From Rhyacichthys aspro (Eukaryota; Chordata; Actinopteri; Gobiiformes; Rhyacichthyidae), in assembly GCA_036850595.1 (NCBI GenBank), contig CM072154.1, positions 10,547,330-10,611,329 on the forward strand: a stretch of DNA of 64,000 nt, in the 5' to 3' direction. This document shows positions 49,601 through 62,896 of the stretch, piece by piece. The notes under the pieces are model-generated. The model was not told where the DNA came from, ran no database searches, and was given only the letters and a program-made list of their open reading frames with translations. Position numbers and translations under genes: made by a program. The first letter of the stretch is position 1, and every line of letters begins with the position of its first letter.

Positions 49601-52139
49601 ATGAGCGTTTTCAATAACTCCCACAGCGATGCCGTCCCTCCACTGTTATTACTGCACGTTCCATTACCCCATGTCAGCGAGAGGAGTGCATAAACACAGG
49701 GTAGGATGGACCCCCCGTCTCACACTTGAATGGAAGAATTACCCAGCAGCCCCCAGCACGGCGCATTCACTGAGAAACTTTTGACTCATTCACACTGGGA
49801 TACTTTTGGAGATCATTTTAAAGGTTGATTGGGTCGCAGCCGAGTGGCGTTCTAAAATGCAATTCCCCCCATCCCGCGTTGCATGGTCGAAATAGTCATT
49901 TGAGGTCTAAGTTACAGTGTAAGATTTCAGTTTCAGTGGTGTCTGCCGCTATTCCAACACCGTCTGATCTTGTGCAATTTCCAAAACATCCCTCAGCCAT
50001 TATTTTTTATTATAGTGATCTTCTCTTGTCACATGACACATTTGTCCAGGGCTCACACAAACCACCACATCCCCACAGTCGCACCGACACAAGCTCATCA
50101 GCACATTTGTATTCCGGCTGTGACAGCAAGCAATCTGCATCCAAATGGGGAATGAAAAATTTATGCTACAAAATGACGGCACTCTTCATTGTCAATTTGC
50201 TTGAACATAAAAGTGCATTAGAAGCATAGGTGCATTCCTGCTCAGGCAAGTCGGAACAGAATCACCCAATGAGGCGTCAGAGAGGGGGAACGAGAAGAGG
50301 GGGTGAGGGGAGAGAGAAAACCTCAGAGCGGCCTTGGGCTACAGCGCCTGCAGAAAAGGCCCACACCCTGGAATCTCATATAATCACTCAAATAATATGA
50401 CAAAAAACTCGGAAGCAAATAGCAGAGAAAAATCCCTTTGTTTCATTATTAATGAGGTTTTGTTATGAGGTTAATATCAGAGAGTATTTTTAATGGGGAA
50501 CATAAATACAAGGCACCTGACAGCTATGGTAATGTATGCTTAAAATACATGACATTATGCATTATGTTGCTTGACGTTCTCATGAATAAGCAACACTCAT
50601 GATATATTTATGCATAAAATAGTTTGTTGTTTGTGCTACAGTTTTATGAATAAGTGACTGACAACTTAAGGCTTTTCATAAAAATGGCCTTGTTGTCAAG
50701 CTCCTCACTGGAACATCTTTCTCTTCACAGCCCTATTGCCATCTGGGAGTATAGATCTGCAAAACAGTGTCATTTCATTCATTCAACAGTCACTGAACAA
50801 CCTGGCCACATTTGTTTGAAAATGACACTATAAATTGTGAAAAGTATATTAGTTTTTATAGCAGTATTATGTAAATCTTGGTTAGAACTAGCAGGAAACG
50901 AACACTGAGCAGGGCCTGTTGAAAGTAAGCAGATTTGTAAAGCAGCTTTTGATCTGAACTGAGGCAGCTTCAAAGGAGACTGGTTCATCATCATTTTGAT
51001 TAGATTTGGAATTTACTCTGATTTATATTTAAGTAAACCTTCATCAACTGAGACATTCCGCCATTGGATGCAACCATCGGAGAAGACAAGATGTGCTGCA
51101 AACTCTGTGAGCACGGTTTGTAAGCCAGACACAGAAGTGCCTGGGAGCTGTGTGTTTTAAAAAGGCTCGTTTTTCAGCTGTCACCTTCCAGTGGTCTAAA
51201 AGATTACCCAAAACAAGTGGTACTGTCCACAGCTATCTGGCCCACACAGAACACAGCTCCAGAGAACTGCCTGTCTCCCGAGAACAACTACTCATAATTC
51301 AAAGATATTGGTGTCCTTGTCAATAAAATCACATATAAAAAAGATTGGGCCAGAATGAATGGGCTCTCAAGAGAGATATCTTGTCAGGTGAGGCCTGGTG
51401 CAGCGCTCTACCTCAGGAATGTTTTGGCGCTGTTTCTCCTCCCCCCATCCCCCCATCCCCCCTTGCCTCTACCTCCATTGTGAGAAGGAATGCTTTTCAA
51501 AAAGTCAGCCCTTTACACGGTGATGTTGGGTGTCACTCCATTTTTCATTTACAGCTGAAAGAAGGATATTATCCAGCAGACAGCAGAGTTTCTTATTTAA
51601 AAAAATGAATGCATAGAATAGACACACTTACTGCACTGTGAATAAAGTGGATTTGTTCGTAAATTATCAGGCAGATGGGTATTTTAGCGGTAGATGATGC
51701 ACACAAAGCAGCTAAATGCATTCAACAGCTTATTTCTCAGCAAATTACCTGCCAAATATTGCTTTAGCGCAGTTTTGTTGAGCTTTGAAAATTCTCTGAC
51801 CTTCTAATAAAAGTGTAGTTTACTCAAGAGAACAAGAGACGAGGAAATTAGAAAATTACAGCAGAGACTCTCAGAGAACATGCAGCTCATTAGATTAATA
51901 TTACATGAAAATCCTTTAGCTCATTATATATTATTTGATGTCTTACTGTTCTTTCAAAGGCTTTCACGTAGATAAGCAGTTTTGTCTGTTATATTTATAC
52001 ATCATTAAACTATTGTACAAATGCAGATATGGGAAAAATACTCATTGATTTAGTTCTTTTCTGATTAAAACCCCCCAAATGGCAGGGTGTGGTGTTTTTT
52101 AGGGCTGTAAAAAGGGGCAGTACTATTTAGGTAAGTGCA
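46696..52139. other. intergenic, no gene recognised
   Basis: AT-rich with no supported gene. GC-richer, conserved-looking patches occur near 49130-49210 and 50260-50400. A C-rich low-complexity run (CCCCCCATCCCCCC type) lies at 51439-51464. The 134-codon frame at 49825-50229 has no recognisable domain. Confidence 0.55.
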
Positions 52140-52199
52140 TCTGATTGGTTGAGGCTGCCTTCTAAAACGCCAATACCTGCATCAGGTAGAGAAAAAAGT

Positions 52200-52301
52200 C
52201 ATAGTAGACAGGTAGCACTTCGGGTGATGTAGGACTCTCTCAGAAAGATGAATAAGTTGGGTTAGTTTTCCAGATGACGGACAACTAACGGATAACACAA
52301 G
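52200..52301 (+). other. possible 5' untranslated exon upstream of tmdd1
   Basis: An ACAAG/GTGAGT donor, a perfect consensus, ends at 52301. An inverted CCAAT box (GATTGGTTG) lies at about 52142-52151 and the interval carries only a five-codon upstream ORF. Splicing to acceptors just before the tmdd1 start (TTTACAG ending 53758, or TTCACACAG ending about 53784) would give a non-coding leader exon. The start of this exon is a guess. Confidence 0.35.
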
Positions 52302-53738
52302 GTGAGTAGTGCTTTTTTCAGCGAATAAAACATTTAAGGGCTCTTGTGTGCATGTTAGTGTCTAGTGTAGTTATGTCATTATGTTATGTTGAAAGAGCAG
52401 CTGGAAGACGATGAATTTGTAGGTTTTGATAACGTTAATGCGTACAGTACAAGAAGGTGTTGAGCTGCTGTTTCCCCAGGACTGAGACTGAAACTATCCA
52501 GACCTGGTGCGGGCTGCACTGGTGACTAAACAGTTGTGAAGCACAGGCCTGTGATAACCTGCCAAAACCAGGGATCTCAACAACAGCCTGAAACCCTGCA
52601 GCTATACAGAGCAGGGCAGGCCTGGTCTCGCTCAGACTCTCACTCAGGCTCAAGAAAAAGGGAGAGGCCGACATCCAACTCCCGCTTCACTTGCTGCCAC
52701 CCCCTCAACCTCGGAGGCTTTCACACAAAGTCCCACCTCAGCCTCCATGATGAAACCTTACAGTTAAAGTAAAGCTCAAGGCTTTGCTGAATGTGTGTTT
52801 TTGTAGTTTTGTTTTGTGGTTTGTAGCCGAGGATGCTTTACACTCTTACAGAGACTGAACTACCAGTGTCTTAAACAGATGGATGAGAACATTCCACGTG
52901 TTCTATCCTTCATTCCACCGGAGTCTGTATCTGTTTTGAACCAGATTTCAGTGGTGTGAAGTGTAAAAAACATGGAGATATGCCTTCACATGGTTCATAG
53001 GTGTCAAAAGGAAACTTTATTATTGTTGTGTGTAAAGTGTAACTTCTTCTGAGTAATGATTAAAATCTCATTCAAGATTGTTCAAAATCCTGGCATTGAT
53101 GTAAGAAATTAAATGCCATAAACAGTCCAGGAAAGGTTATGCTAAATAACAAAATAAGAACCTGTACATAGCCATGACTAATATGAATAAAGTCCCTGGC
53201 CTTGTGCTCTTGTCTTCCTGTTTTTATTTCTCTTTGCATCATTTCAAATCATACCAGAGCCACTATACCACCCACACCCAAGTTTCCTTGGTTCTCAGCC
53301 CCAGAGCAGATTTTTATAGCCAACATGAAGAACAAACTCAACCCACACAAACAACCTTTACTGTTTGGCAAATGAAGCTTATTAACAATTCAAAACATGC
53401 CCTCTCTGGCTCACACAATAATGTCATTAAACATGTTTCTCACTGTTAAAGAAATGCTTTTTAGTCTCTTGCAGTGTACTTCACTGCAGCAGCACATCTA
53501 CACAGACAACGCTATACTGGACTGTTGGACACTACTCTAGTTAGTGCTATTGTATGTGCATTGTCCATGATGTAATGATACTGAGGACTTTTTCAATACA
53601 ATAAGGCTCTTTAAATTCAATGAGATTAAATAAGACAAAGGTCTGAATAAATAGGTGTGTAAAGATAAGTCAAGTCCACATCTAAGTTGTTACTGGAGCA
53701 GATCTATAAATCAATGCTAATTCTAGAAGTGTAGCAGG
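52302..53738. other. upstream flank or possible first intron of tmdd1
   Basis: A GC-richer block at about 52484-52750 follows an acceptor-like CTGTTTCCCCAG and is open for 78 codons, but has no ATG start and no clear donor. It may be another leader exon or a separate short transcript. A 91-codon frame at 53174-53449 with a hydrophobic start is not recognised and lacks supporting signals. Confidence 0.4.
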
Positions 53739-53750
53739 TTTAAAAATAAA
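53739..53750 (+). promoter_or_regulatory. possible TATA-like element of tmdd1
   Basis: TTTAAAAATAAA lies 57 bases upstream of the tmdd1 ATG and would place initiation near 53770. It competes with the model in which transcription starts near 52.2 kb. Confidence 0.3.
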
Positions 53751-53806
53751 CTTTACAGATTGTGAGCAGTGTTTACTTCACACAGCTCTTCGCAACATTA
53801 GCTGAC

Positions 53807-56575
53807 ATGAAAGTGTGGAAACTCTGTATCATCATGCTCTTTCTACTGACTCCCATCTACAGTGCAGAAGACACAGGTAAGTCTTCTCATTGCCGATGCA
53901 GTTACAACAGCAGATAATGAGATTCATATGGGAAAAAAACTACTGAGTTTGGATTAGCTTACTGCTCTGTTCCTTCAAGTAAAATATTCATTATTTAGCT
54001 TTTGTTGTGCGCATCTAGTATGTGACAGCTGTACACTGCACAAGCCGCAATCACTAATTGAGAGCACACCATGAAGCAGAAATGTTATGTAAAGTCAGCA
54101 ATAAGCTTCATTAATTGGAATTTACAGTGTGCAACCATGTCTTATGTCTCTGAAGTACATAGATCTTCTGGTTGCAGAAGTGTGCTTGTACACCACTTTA
54201 ATTAGCATGATCTGTGCTGCACAGTGGCAGAAGACATTGGCGTCCACCAGTTGGAGCGCCTAGTGATGCTACTGACGTCAAAGGAGTGTGAGGACCTGGT
54301 TGTTGCTCTCTCGAACACAGAGGAGAACATCTTTATGCACCTCGAGCGCTTGTCACCAGAAAACAATCAGCTTGCCCTCAAGCCTCTGGCAAAGAGAGAC
54401 CTCTCTTCTGCATCAGGTATTATTTTATTACTGCAGTGTTGCCATGCCTGCATATATAAGACATTTAGACATTAGAAAAATAGTATAAAGAACAGTAGTG
54501 AGTTCTTCATAGTTGCACTAAATAAAGCAAAACCCTCGGTCATAGTGATCTGCCAATTTCTGTCTGAGGAACATATGTTTTGTTTATCAGAAAGCCAGGC
54601 TCAGTGCAAGACAGCGTTGACAGACTGGTTACAAAAGTATGGTGAGCAAATCTACTACGACAGGCTTACCCGCGCTTTGCAGCACATTGGAAGAACAGAT
54701 GTTGCTATTGGTAAGAAAAACACTGAATGAAATAAATACTTGGGGATAGTTTCAGATATATTCAGTCGTGTGGTAGTTGTTTTTTTTTAAAGTAGCACCC
54801 CTTAGCATCTCACTGACACAGTCCCCTCAACTGGACACAAACCTCCAATATAACCTTCCTGTCCCCGGGCCAGACTGCATGAGTGCACAGTCAACACAAT
54901 ACACATATAAGTTTTTTATTATCTGACTAATTTGTCCATTTCCATCAATAGTTTCTGCTGGAAAAGATCAAAGTGCTCAATTCTTTTTGAATCCAAACAG
55001 GCTTGTTGATGAAAAAAATTCAGGAGGTTGGATCAAAGCAAGTGAAAGGTTAGGTTGATTAATTGAGAGGTAGAACCTAGGATTTCCTGCCACATATACT
55101 TCCGACTCATGTTTTTATCTTCTGGCACTCAGGGCTTTTTGATTTCATTTAGAGAAAGGACATTTTTATGTTTATGAGCATTTGGCATTTAATTTGGCAA
55201 GCCTGGCTTCTTGAGAAACAGTTCTGATGAATACCCCCCCAGCAAAACCCTAGACAATAAGAAAGTGGAAGAAAGCCTCAGTTGGGTACCTTTTTAACTT
55301 TCAAAACTGGTTTATTTCTTATGACTTTAACAACAGTGCATAATTGCTTCATTACTTTGAGATTTCATTATAATTGGAATTTCACAAGTGGCATATTTTG
55401 CAGACTGCCAGTCTCAGTGGCATGTGTTACAGTCCGGCGTGCGCACCACTCTACAGCCCAGTGGCGTTGGATAGAAGGAGGTGTAAATGATCTGACAGAG
55501 AGCTCAGTGGAGCTGACACCAACCACAGAACAAACCATCTGCTCCTTTCATCAGCAGCTTTGGAGCAAAAAATAGATGAGTAGATGATGGGAAGACACGA
55601 GTTATAAGACACAAAGGAGGGGCTTTGATGGAAAAGACTGCAGCAATTATCATACACTTGATTGCAGTTCTAAAGAGATCTGCTCGTATGTAAAAATGAG
55701 CGGTTCCTTTTGTTTTATTGTTTACCGAAGGACAACATTCCCTTTGCTACCAGAATGAATTATGTTCAGGGCAAGAAAACAACAATTTAATTCAAACATT
55801 GCGCTTATATTTTCACAGAAGTGGGAAAGAACATCAACCAGGACAAGTCCTTGAGTCTAAAGCGCTATGTGGAGGACTATCATAAATATGTCAGCTCTTT
55901 AAAGTTGCCACAAGCACAGTCCAAAACAAAGGACAACACACCACGGAGGGTCAGGAAAATAGAAGGTATGACTCACTTAGAATTATTTACGGAAAATAAG
56001 CATATATATAGCTGTTCATGTCAAGAAGAGGCATTTGGGTTATCCCTCTGGAGATTGTCTCAATGACAAACGATATGATGTTTTCACTGAACCCTAAATC
56101 TATTAAGTGTTTTTGATGAGATGCCAGATTAGATGTGTTGGCCGTGGGCAAGCTTCCAACTCATTACGTCTCAACATCAACACTCTCACTTCACAAAGTA
56201 TTTCCCAAGAGGCAGAAAAATTCAAAAATGTAATTATCACCTGTCCATTTTTAGCTCCCCGGCTTCTTCGAGTTAATCTCAACAAAAATATGCAGTCCTC
56301 TGAGAGTGTGTCTTGTATTTGTGTGTGTGCTAGTGAGGGATCTAACCTGGAAAGACTTGGATTTGATTGTGGAAAGAGCTCCAGTCCCTCAGTACCAAAA
56401 GGGGCCTATGGATGTGATTGTGCCCGTGCTGTATGGCCTTCTGCTGGGCTTTGGAGGAACTCTGATCGCAGGGGTCTCCATCTTCTTCACAGCTGTCTAC
56501 ATTTCTGGAAGAAACAACCAGCCAAATGTGATCAACAGTGAAAATCAGCAAAACCAGCTTATAATTGATCATTAA
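53807..56575 (+). CDS. tmdd1: transmembrane and death domain protein 1, five coding exons, 256 residues
   Basis: Coding exons: 53807-53876, 54225-54416, 54591-54710, 55819-55965, 56334-56575. All introns are GT-AG and all are phase 1, and the joined frame is intact to TAA. Residues 1-20 form a signal peptide (MKVWKLCIIMLFLLTPIYSA). Residues about 29-135 form the death-like domain: a first helix pair with LLTSKECEDLVVALS, then ALTDWLQKYGEQIYYDRL and HIGRTDVAIEVGKNI. After a basic linker (PRRVRKIE, 168-176) comes WKDLDLIVERAPVPQYQKGP, a transmembrane helix at about 203-233, and a short polar tail ending IIDH. This order and the LLT-EEC, GR-DVA, GKN and LIVER-P-P-Y motifs match TMDD1 as I recall it from mammals; the tail is shorter than in human. 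Its biological role is poorly known. It is a single-pass membrane protein with the death fold predicted outside the cytosol. The next gene (slc26a9-like) is convergent. Confidence 0.9.
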
Positions 56576-56624
56576 GATGAGCACAATAGGATAGGACTAG
56601 GATAATTAGGAACCCATTTACAAA

Positions 56625-56641
56625 AATAAAATCACAATAAA
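56625..56641 (+). terminator. tandem poly(A) signals of tmdd1
   Basis: AATAAA occurs at 56625-56630 and again at 56636-56641, 50-66 bases after the tmdd1 stop codon, giving a very short 3'UTR. Confidence 0.75.
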
Positions 56642-59600
56642 GCATAAAAATACAAGCATGCCAAGTGTTTTTGTCCATAACGATTATAAAATTCAATGTG
56701 ACAATACTGTATTGATCCTGCCTTACTGCAAACAATAAAAAGAAAAAATATGACAAGAATAACTGTGTTTCAGATAAAGTGATTACCATGCTGTGTACTG
56801 CGAGATGGAGGTCTAGTCCTGCCAGGGGTAGATGCCTAGTGGTGTGACAGATGCGCTGGAACCCAGCCCTCACACACCAAAGGTTGTTCCGGTGTTACTG
56901 TGATAGTGATGCCACTTTCCATTTCCCCTCCAAGTGACGGCAGCATGCCCGTCTGGCATTGAGGAACAACTAATTATCCAGGCTGGCGTACACTTCCCCC
57001 GGAGCCTGCCCGTACCGCCACAGGCAATGCAAAAGGCTAATAACAATGGCAACGCCGATAGACAATAGAGCGCTTATGGTTGTGATGGCAGCTTCTGCCC
57101 ACTGATAGAAGCCAAACAGACAACAACTCGATTTTCTAAAGGTGTGAAGTAGCAAGATTTGTTGCGTGATGAAACGGCTGAGGAAAAGTACGTTCAGAAA
57201 CTGGCATTAAAAGCAACAGCAATCAGCGTAAAACCTCTTCTTCAATGATTCTAAATGAACTTTGTTGACTTGTGCCAGCATTAATTAAGAAAGACTTCGT
57301 TACAGTTTCACTTTATCTACACAGAAAATGTGCTTATGGCACTGTGAGTTCTGGCTGCTACCAGTTTCTTACAGTATGCTTACTTTCTTCATCATAATTG
57401 AACTAATTACTTCATTACACAAATCAGGTCTAATGTGCTTGAGGAGGTAGACAGTTTGGATTTGCAGTAGCACCAAGCAGCAATTACAGACAATTAGTTC
57501 ATAAATCAACATTATAACAGATTACTGCACAAAGTATAACTGTGTGAGCTGGACGCCATAAGGCCATACTCACAGGCTGTGGGTTACTATAAAAAGCAAC
57601 ACAGAAACATTTTTAATATTATGTATTTATTTTTTTACTTTTCCTGTTGGCTCTTGGGCTCCTGCAGGTGCTGACTGTGACAGGTTCACTTGCTGTGGGC
57701 TCACCTGTATTTTAGTACACAGCCAAAGCACAGTATGCCTGAATGACTGAGAAACAGCATGCTGCTCAGAGCTTGCATCACGGCTGTGACACTCCATGGT
57801 GTAACCATAGTCAAACCAGAAAACAGAGTAATGGAAAATCACCAGCTCTGCTGGGACACTTCATACTGGAGACTATACAGAACAGTGCACAGGTTTTTAT
57901 TCTTTAAAGCCAACGCTGATCATGTGATTGAAACAGTTCGTTCAAGAAGGATTTCATTTACAGAAGCCTGAGGACCAGAAATGGCCAACATTCATTTTGC
58001 GCCATTCTCATGCAAAGGGATGAAGCAATCACAAACGTCATGGATGAATAGAGAAAGTATCAGACATGAAATTGACATTTACAGCCAGAGCATAGCCAAC
58101 GTGTGAGGGTGTGGTTTCCATGCATCTCCATTCTCATGTAAAATAAGGCTCTCTGGGTTTTTTATTCTGCTGGTTTAATAGTTTGCAGAGCAGCAGCTTA
58201 TCAAATTGGATTCTCTGAGGAGGGCACATCTGTCTCTTATCGTTGGCTGGATTCAGCATAAGGAGTCAAGTGTTTTGTCTGGATGAAAATGTAGATGGAC
58301 GGGCTGTGATGCGTGCCGATGGGACGCTCTGACAGAGCTTGATGTGGTGAAGCGAGGCATTCTGCCCCGCTGCCTCTGGGGTGTGCTTTAGTGTCACTAA
58401 AGGCTTTAACGTATCCCCACCTCCAACTATTTGCATCCTCATTCATGTGCAGGCCACCATGAGGTGCGCCAGTCCCCATGCAGCCATCACTCTCCCTTTG
58501 CTCAATATGTATGGATCACAAGAAACAAGATTGCACAGCAGCTCAGCTAAATTTACACTTTTTCATCGCCTCAGCAACAGCTTTCACAACTTTGTCTTTC
58601 AAGCTTTCCTCAGAGGAACCTGAAACTCCTTCTAAGTTTTTACTGCTGAGCACATAGGAGTAGCTGATTTGATTAACGCATAAAGCCACAGTGCCATCCT
58701 GAGGCCAAAACAGGTCATTACATATCAGCAACAATTGTCCAGTGTGTCCACCGTGCTCGGATATGTCTAATTTTACAAAGTGAATAATAAAAAGAATGTG
58801 TCCAAAGTCAGGAGTGATCTCATACATGCATGTCTTATTTCTCCACCGCTCAATCGCTTGCCTCCTTAATTTCCTGTTTGAATTTTCCTGCCCTAGCATA
58901 AAGTATCTCTTATTTGATCTTTATACACTTTAAAGAGACGATAAAGGTGATAATTTTAAAGTTGTAAACGTCTGGCCCTACATTTGTATCACAGCACATT
59001 ATTGTCTAAGCCTTCTGTCAATCTTAATTCATCTCCTGCCTGATTTTAATTTAGTTCTTATTTAGCTTTAATAACTCACCCTCAGAGTTAAACCCCTCTG
59101 ATTAATATGAGCCTTGATAGAGAGGTAAACAACAGGGCTGCTTCACTCATCTGTAGCGGAGGGGATAAAAGCAGGGGGTTCTCCTCCGAGCTTTGAGTGT
59201 TTCTTCTGCTCAGCATACATACAGATGTGCTGAGGACACAAAACAACAAAACAACATAAGCAAAGAAAAAACTTAGTGCAAAGTGCAAAACAAAAGGCAT
59301 TACAACCTATAGACATTTACATGGCTTATTTTAATTCTTTTTTTTTTCTTTTTTTACAATCTTCATTATGTTCATCATGCCGTGTTCCCAATTTTAATGT
59401 AAAGTAATTGCCATCAAGCTATCAGATTATGATTGTGTAATAGCACTACAAACACCCCAGACAGCATGCTGGCTGCCTGTGTTGTAGCGTTCTAATGAGT
59501 TCCCTCAGCGTTGCACCACACTGGGTTGTTTTGCATTGTCTTATCTCATTTCCCCTGAACGCCTCAGTGAGGAGCCTCTATCAGTACTCATCACAGTGCA

Positions 59601-62600
59601 GTTTTATCTCATAAGACATCATCAGGACAAACAATACCTGCTGCCATCACATACTGCATCTGTCAAACAGGATCACATCGAGATAAATCAGAATATAAGA
59701 TGGTGTGATTTAGAAATGAATGCCATCATTTACTGAACAGTTCCAGGAGCAGCTTTGAGCAGCATTATTTTAAGACCCAGTTGTTTGGATAATTCCATAA
59801 AGGTCACTATGCCTGAAAATAATTAACCCAGCTGTGATTGCTTTTAATAGAATAATACGAGGACCATGAAATTAAACAAGTCATTACATCTACAAGTTGC
59901 TTAATAGAAAAACAAAAAAAATGGCAAGCTGGTTATGCAGCATATTCCATCAGACACAGGGTTGTGGCTCAGTGTAACTCTAAATAATTAACCATGCTCT
60001 AGTCAGAGGCAGTCTTGCTGATCTTTATGCCTTAATTAATCACCACAAAGCTTGCCATTGTTGGCGTATTTAATCGCTGCTAAACTACTGAAGCAGACAA
60101 TATGCAGCAATAATTAATAGCAGCTATCAGTGGTCAGATTTACCCTCGGCTCTGTAAACACACCTTCTCCAAAGACAGTGCAATTTGCTGACGTTGCACC
60201 ATCAAGATTTATGATTCCTGGGTTGGAAGCTGATTTGTTAATGAAGCAGTATAGATCCCTTTACTTTGGTCTATAAAATGCATATGCAAAGCACCAACTG
60301 CATTCGCTTAATCATTGTCAAGAAGCCATTATTTAAATCTTCAACTAGGTTTGGGTTTCACCATCTCTATAACCCTATTGAAGTCTTTTAATAAAATTAA
60401 GCATCCTGTGTCTTTATTAAAAGTGCTCGGGGTTTAAGCACTGATTATTAAAGGTCAAAGCAGAACATTTTCAGAGGAAAAGCCCTTGATAAATGACAAG
60501 GTCCTGTGACTCAGAAAGGAGATACCCTCTGACACTATAGGCAATTAGTCGCAATAAAATGAAACCACAGAGCGTGTAAACAAATTTAATACATAAATCT
60601 CTCAGCCTTCTATTTCTAAAAGGAACCTTGTTAATTACACCATCATGGTCCATGGAGGTGCACGGAGTGTAAAATTACACTGAGAGGTGGAATATGTGGT
60701 CTATTATAACCCACATTCATTTAAAAACGGATTTGGCAAGTAGCATTTCATAATTCAATTTAATTATTATTCAACCTCCAAAAGGTTAAGGCTTTATTCT
60801 ATCAAAGGATCAATGATACAGGCTAATTTAGTAGCACTAAATAGCAATAAAAAAAACTTGAAATTTAGACAAAACCTGACACAAAACTTTCAAAGCTTCA
60901 CTACCTGATTTTCTTTTTGCCGTTTCAGCCAAGGGACCTCTCCTGCTTCGCTTTAAATTTAAAAAAAAAAAAAAAAAAACTAGACTATTTTTCCCTCCAC
61001 AAAATACTAACACAGTTCACCAAGCTGAAGTTTAGCGTTTAGCATTAGGTTAGCTGCTACTTTAGCTTCAAACCAGCAATTATCTCCGCCTCATTAAACA
61101 CTAAGTGATTGAATTGACAGTATTTATCTGTGTTTTACATTGCCTCCCTTTTCTCTGTTGATGCTTTTCTTTTTTGAGCTGTTTCTCTGTGTTAAAATAC
61201 ATATTCAGCTCTGAAAATACACTTTAACTGCAGCTTTTAAAGTTCCTGGAACATCATCTGACAAGAAGGTGTAGACCAATGGGAGTGCTCCTTTTTTGAG
61301 CATGTGACTTTGCCAGCATTGATTGATCTCATGTATTAAAATCCCTTAAAAACAGTGGATCGCCTCATAAAGCTTGTTTTTTCCACACAAATGATTGCTT
61401 TTACAATATACTATATTATATATATATATATTCCCCAACTAGAAGAAAAAAAATCTGTATGTAGGAAAGGATGTGGCAACAACCTTATAATAATGTAATT
61501 TTTTTATTACTGCATGTACTTGGGGGGATCACTGAGCCACAACTATTTAAACATTTGTGAGGAAACCCACGAGCACCCCAAAGAACACTGTTTCCACACA
61601 ACCTAAACACTATGAGAGGAACTGTATGTGTCCCAGGAAAAGGTGGTTGTAGATGGTGACAAGAAGAAGAATTCTGTTAACATGTGCTTAGGACATGTGT
61701 TTAGCAATTATGCAGAATAGCTTTTCATCCACCTGTTCTCACCTAACTCCCATTCACTTTCAAATATTATCTAAAAAGATATATTCATGTTTGCAATAAT
61801 CTTGCAGTCATTACTGTGCAGGCCTAAACAGTCGAAGTAGAAAACACCTGTGGCGTGGAGTGATACATGCCAAGTGTTGAGGCTGCCCATGAACACGGTT
61901 AAAACATACTCATCCAATCATAATACTCGGTGATATGGAAAGCCAAGTCTCACAATTTAGGGTTAAAATATTTCTTAGAAGAATATGTCTTCAAAGATTT
62001 GTTTCTGCATGCTTTTATTTTTATCAGACAGTATCTGTGGAAGACATTTATTGAGCTATAAATAGTGATTAAAGAAGTAGCATGAAAGTGCCATGAAATG
62101 AAACACACACATTAAGTGATGAGAGCACCTTCCCAGTGCTCCAAATTAAAGCTGATGGCCACAGAAATCTTGTAATCACTTGTGGTGCCAATTTGTTGTA
62201 GAGAGGCAGGAGAGCTGTGGAGCAGATGTGTGCCAGAATACCTCAGGATGATTTCTTAATGGCTTAATAAATCCATTCAAGCATCGCAGACAGACCAACA
62301 ACACCCGTATTGGCCTGCTGCTGGGCGCCTCACCACAGGCCTTTGAGCACCTGATCCACAAACACTACTTAGCCTGCCAGTGTCATTTGCTTTGTTATAT
62401 CACCATTCTGGCTCAAGTGGTCACGCTTAGTCATTTTTTAGAGCTTTGAAGAAACTAGTGGCGCGGTAAAACTTAAAAGTGAATCTACCGATACAATATT
62501 TTTGCCTTCATTTCTGTTTAGTCTTTGTGAGTATGTTGGCTCTGCAGGGGCACACTACTCAGCTGGCTGCTCCTCACAGCTGTGGCCATGCACACTCTCC

Positions 62601-62774
62601 ATTAATTACAGCAACACTTACGACTGCACAGTCAGCATGTGCACTTCACGTTTATTGTGTGGGACGAGCGGGCGGACAGTGTTGACCTCATTATCCGTTA
62701 TCCGTTATGTGTCAGGGGTCTGTAGTAATACTCTGTGTCCGTAGTGGCAGGTAGACAGGTGATTAGACAAAGTA
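56642..62774. other. intergenic between two convergent genes
   Basis: No certain gene. A minus-strand open stretch at 56970-57191 could encode a small membrane-protein C-terminus (see findings). A 118-codon minus-strand ORF at 58543-58899 has no recognisable domain. There is a poly(A) tract at about 60960-60980 and a (TA)n run at about 61411-61431. Confidence 0.55.
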
Positions 62775-62792
62775 ACATGATTTGTAGGAGGT

Positions 62793-62798
62793 TTTATT
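62793..62798 (-). terminator. poly(A) signal of the slc26a9-like gene
   Basis: On the minus strand, AATAAA lies 99 bases after the TAA stop at 62897-62899. It is the first canonical signal and implies a short 3'UTR ending near 62775. Confidence 0.65.
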
Positions 62799-62896
62799 GT
62801 CTGGATGATTTTGATGCAAAAGGTAACATTATTTTACGTACACAGAGACTTTATGGACAGCAGGCTTCTTCTGCTTCTCAAGCACATAAACTGTCT

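Noticed and set aside
53174..53449. 91-codon ORF with a hydrophobic N-terminus just upstream of tmdd1
   Set aside because: The start resembles a signal peptide, but the rest has no motif and no supporting promoter, splice or poly(A) signals.
58543..58899. 118-codon minus-strand ORF starting with ATG
   Set aside because: Hydrophobic and charged stretches are unremarkable, no family resemblance was found, and the length is compatible with chance.
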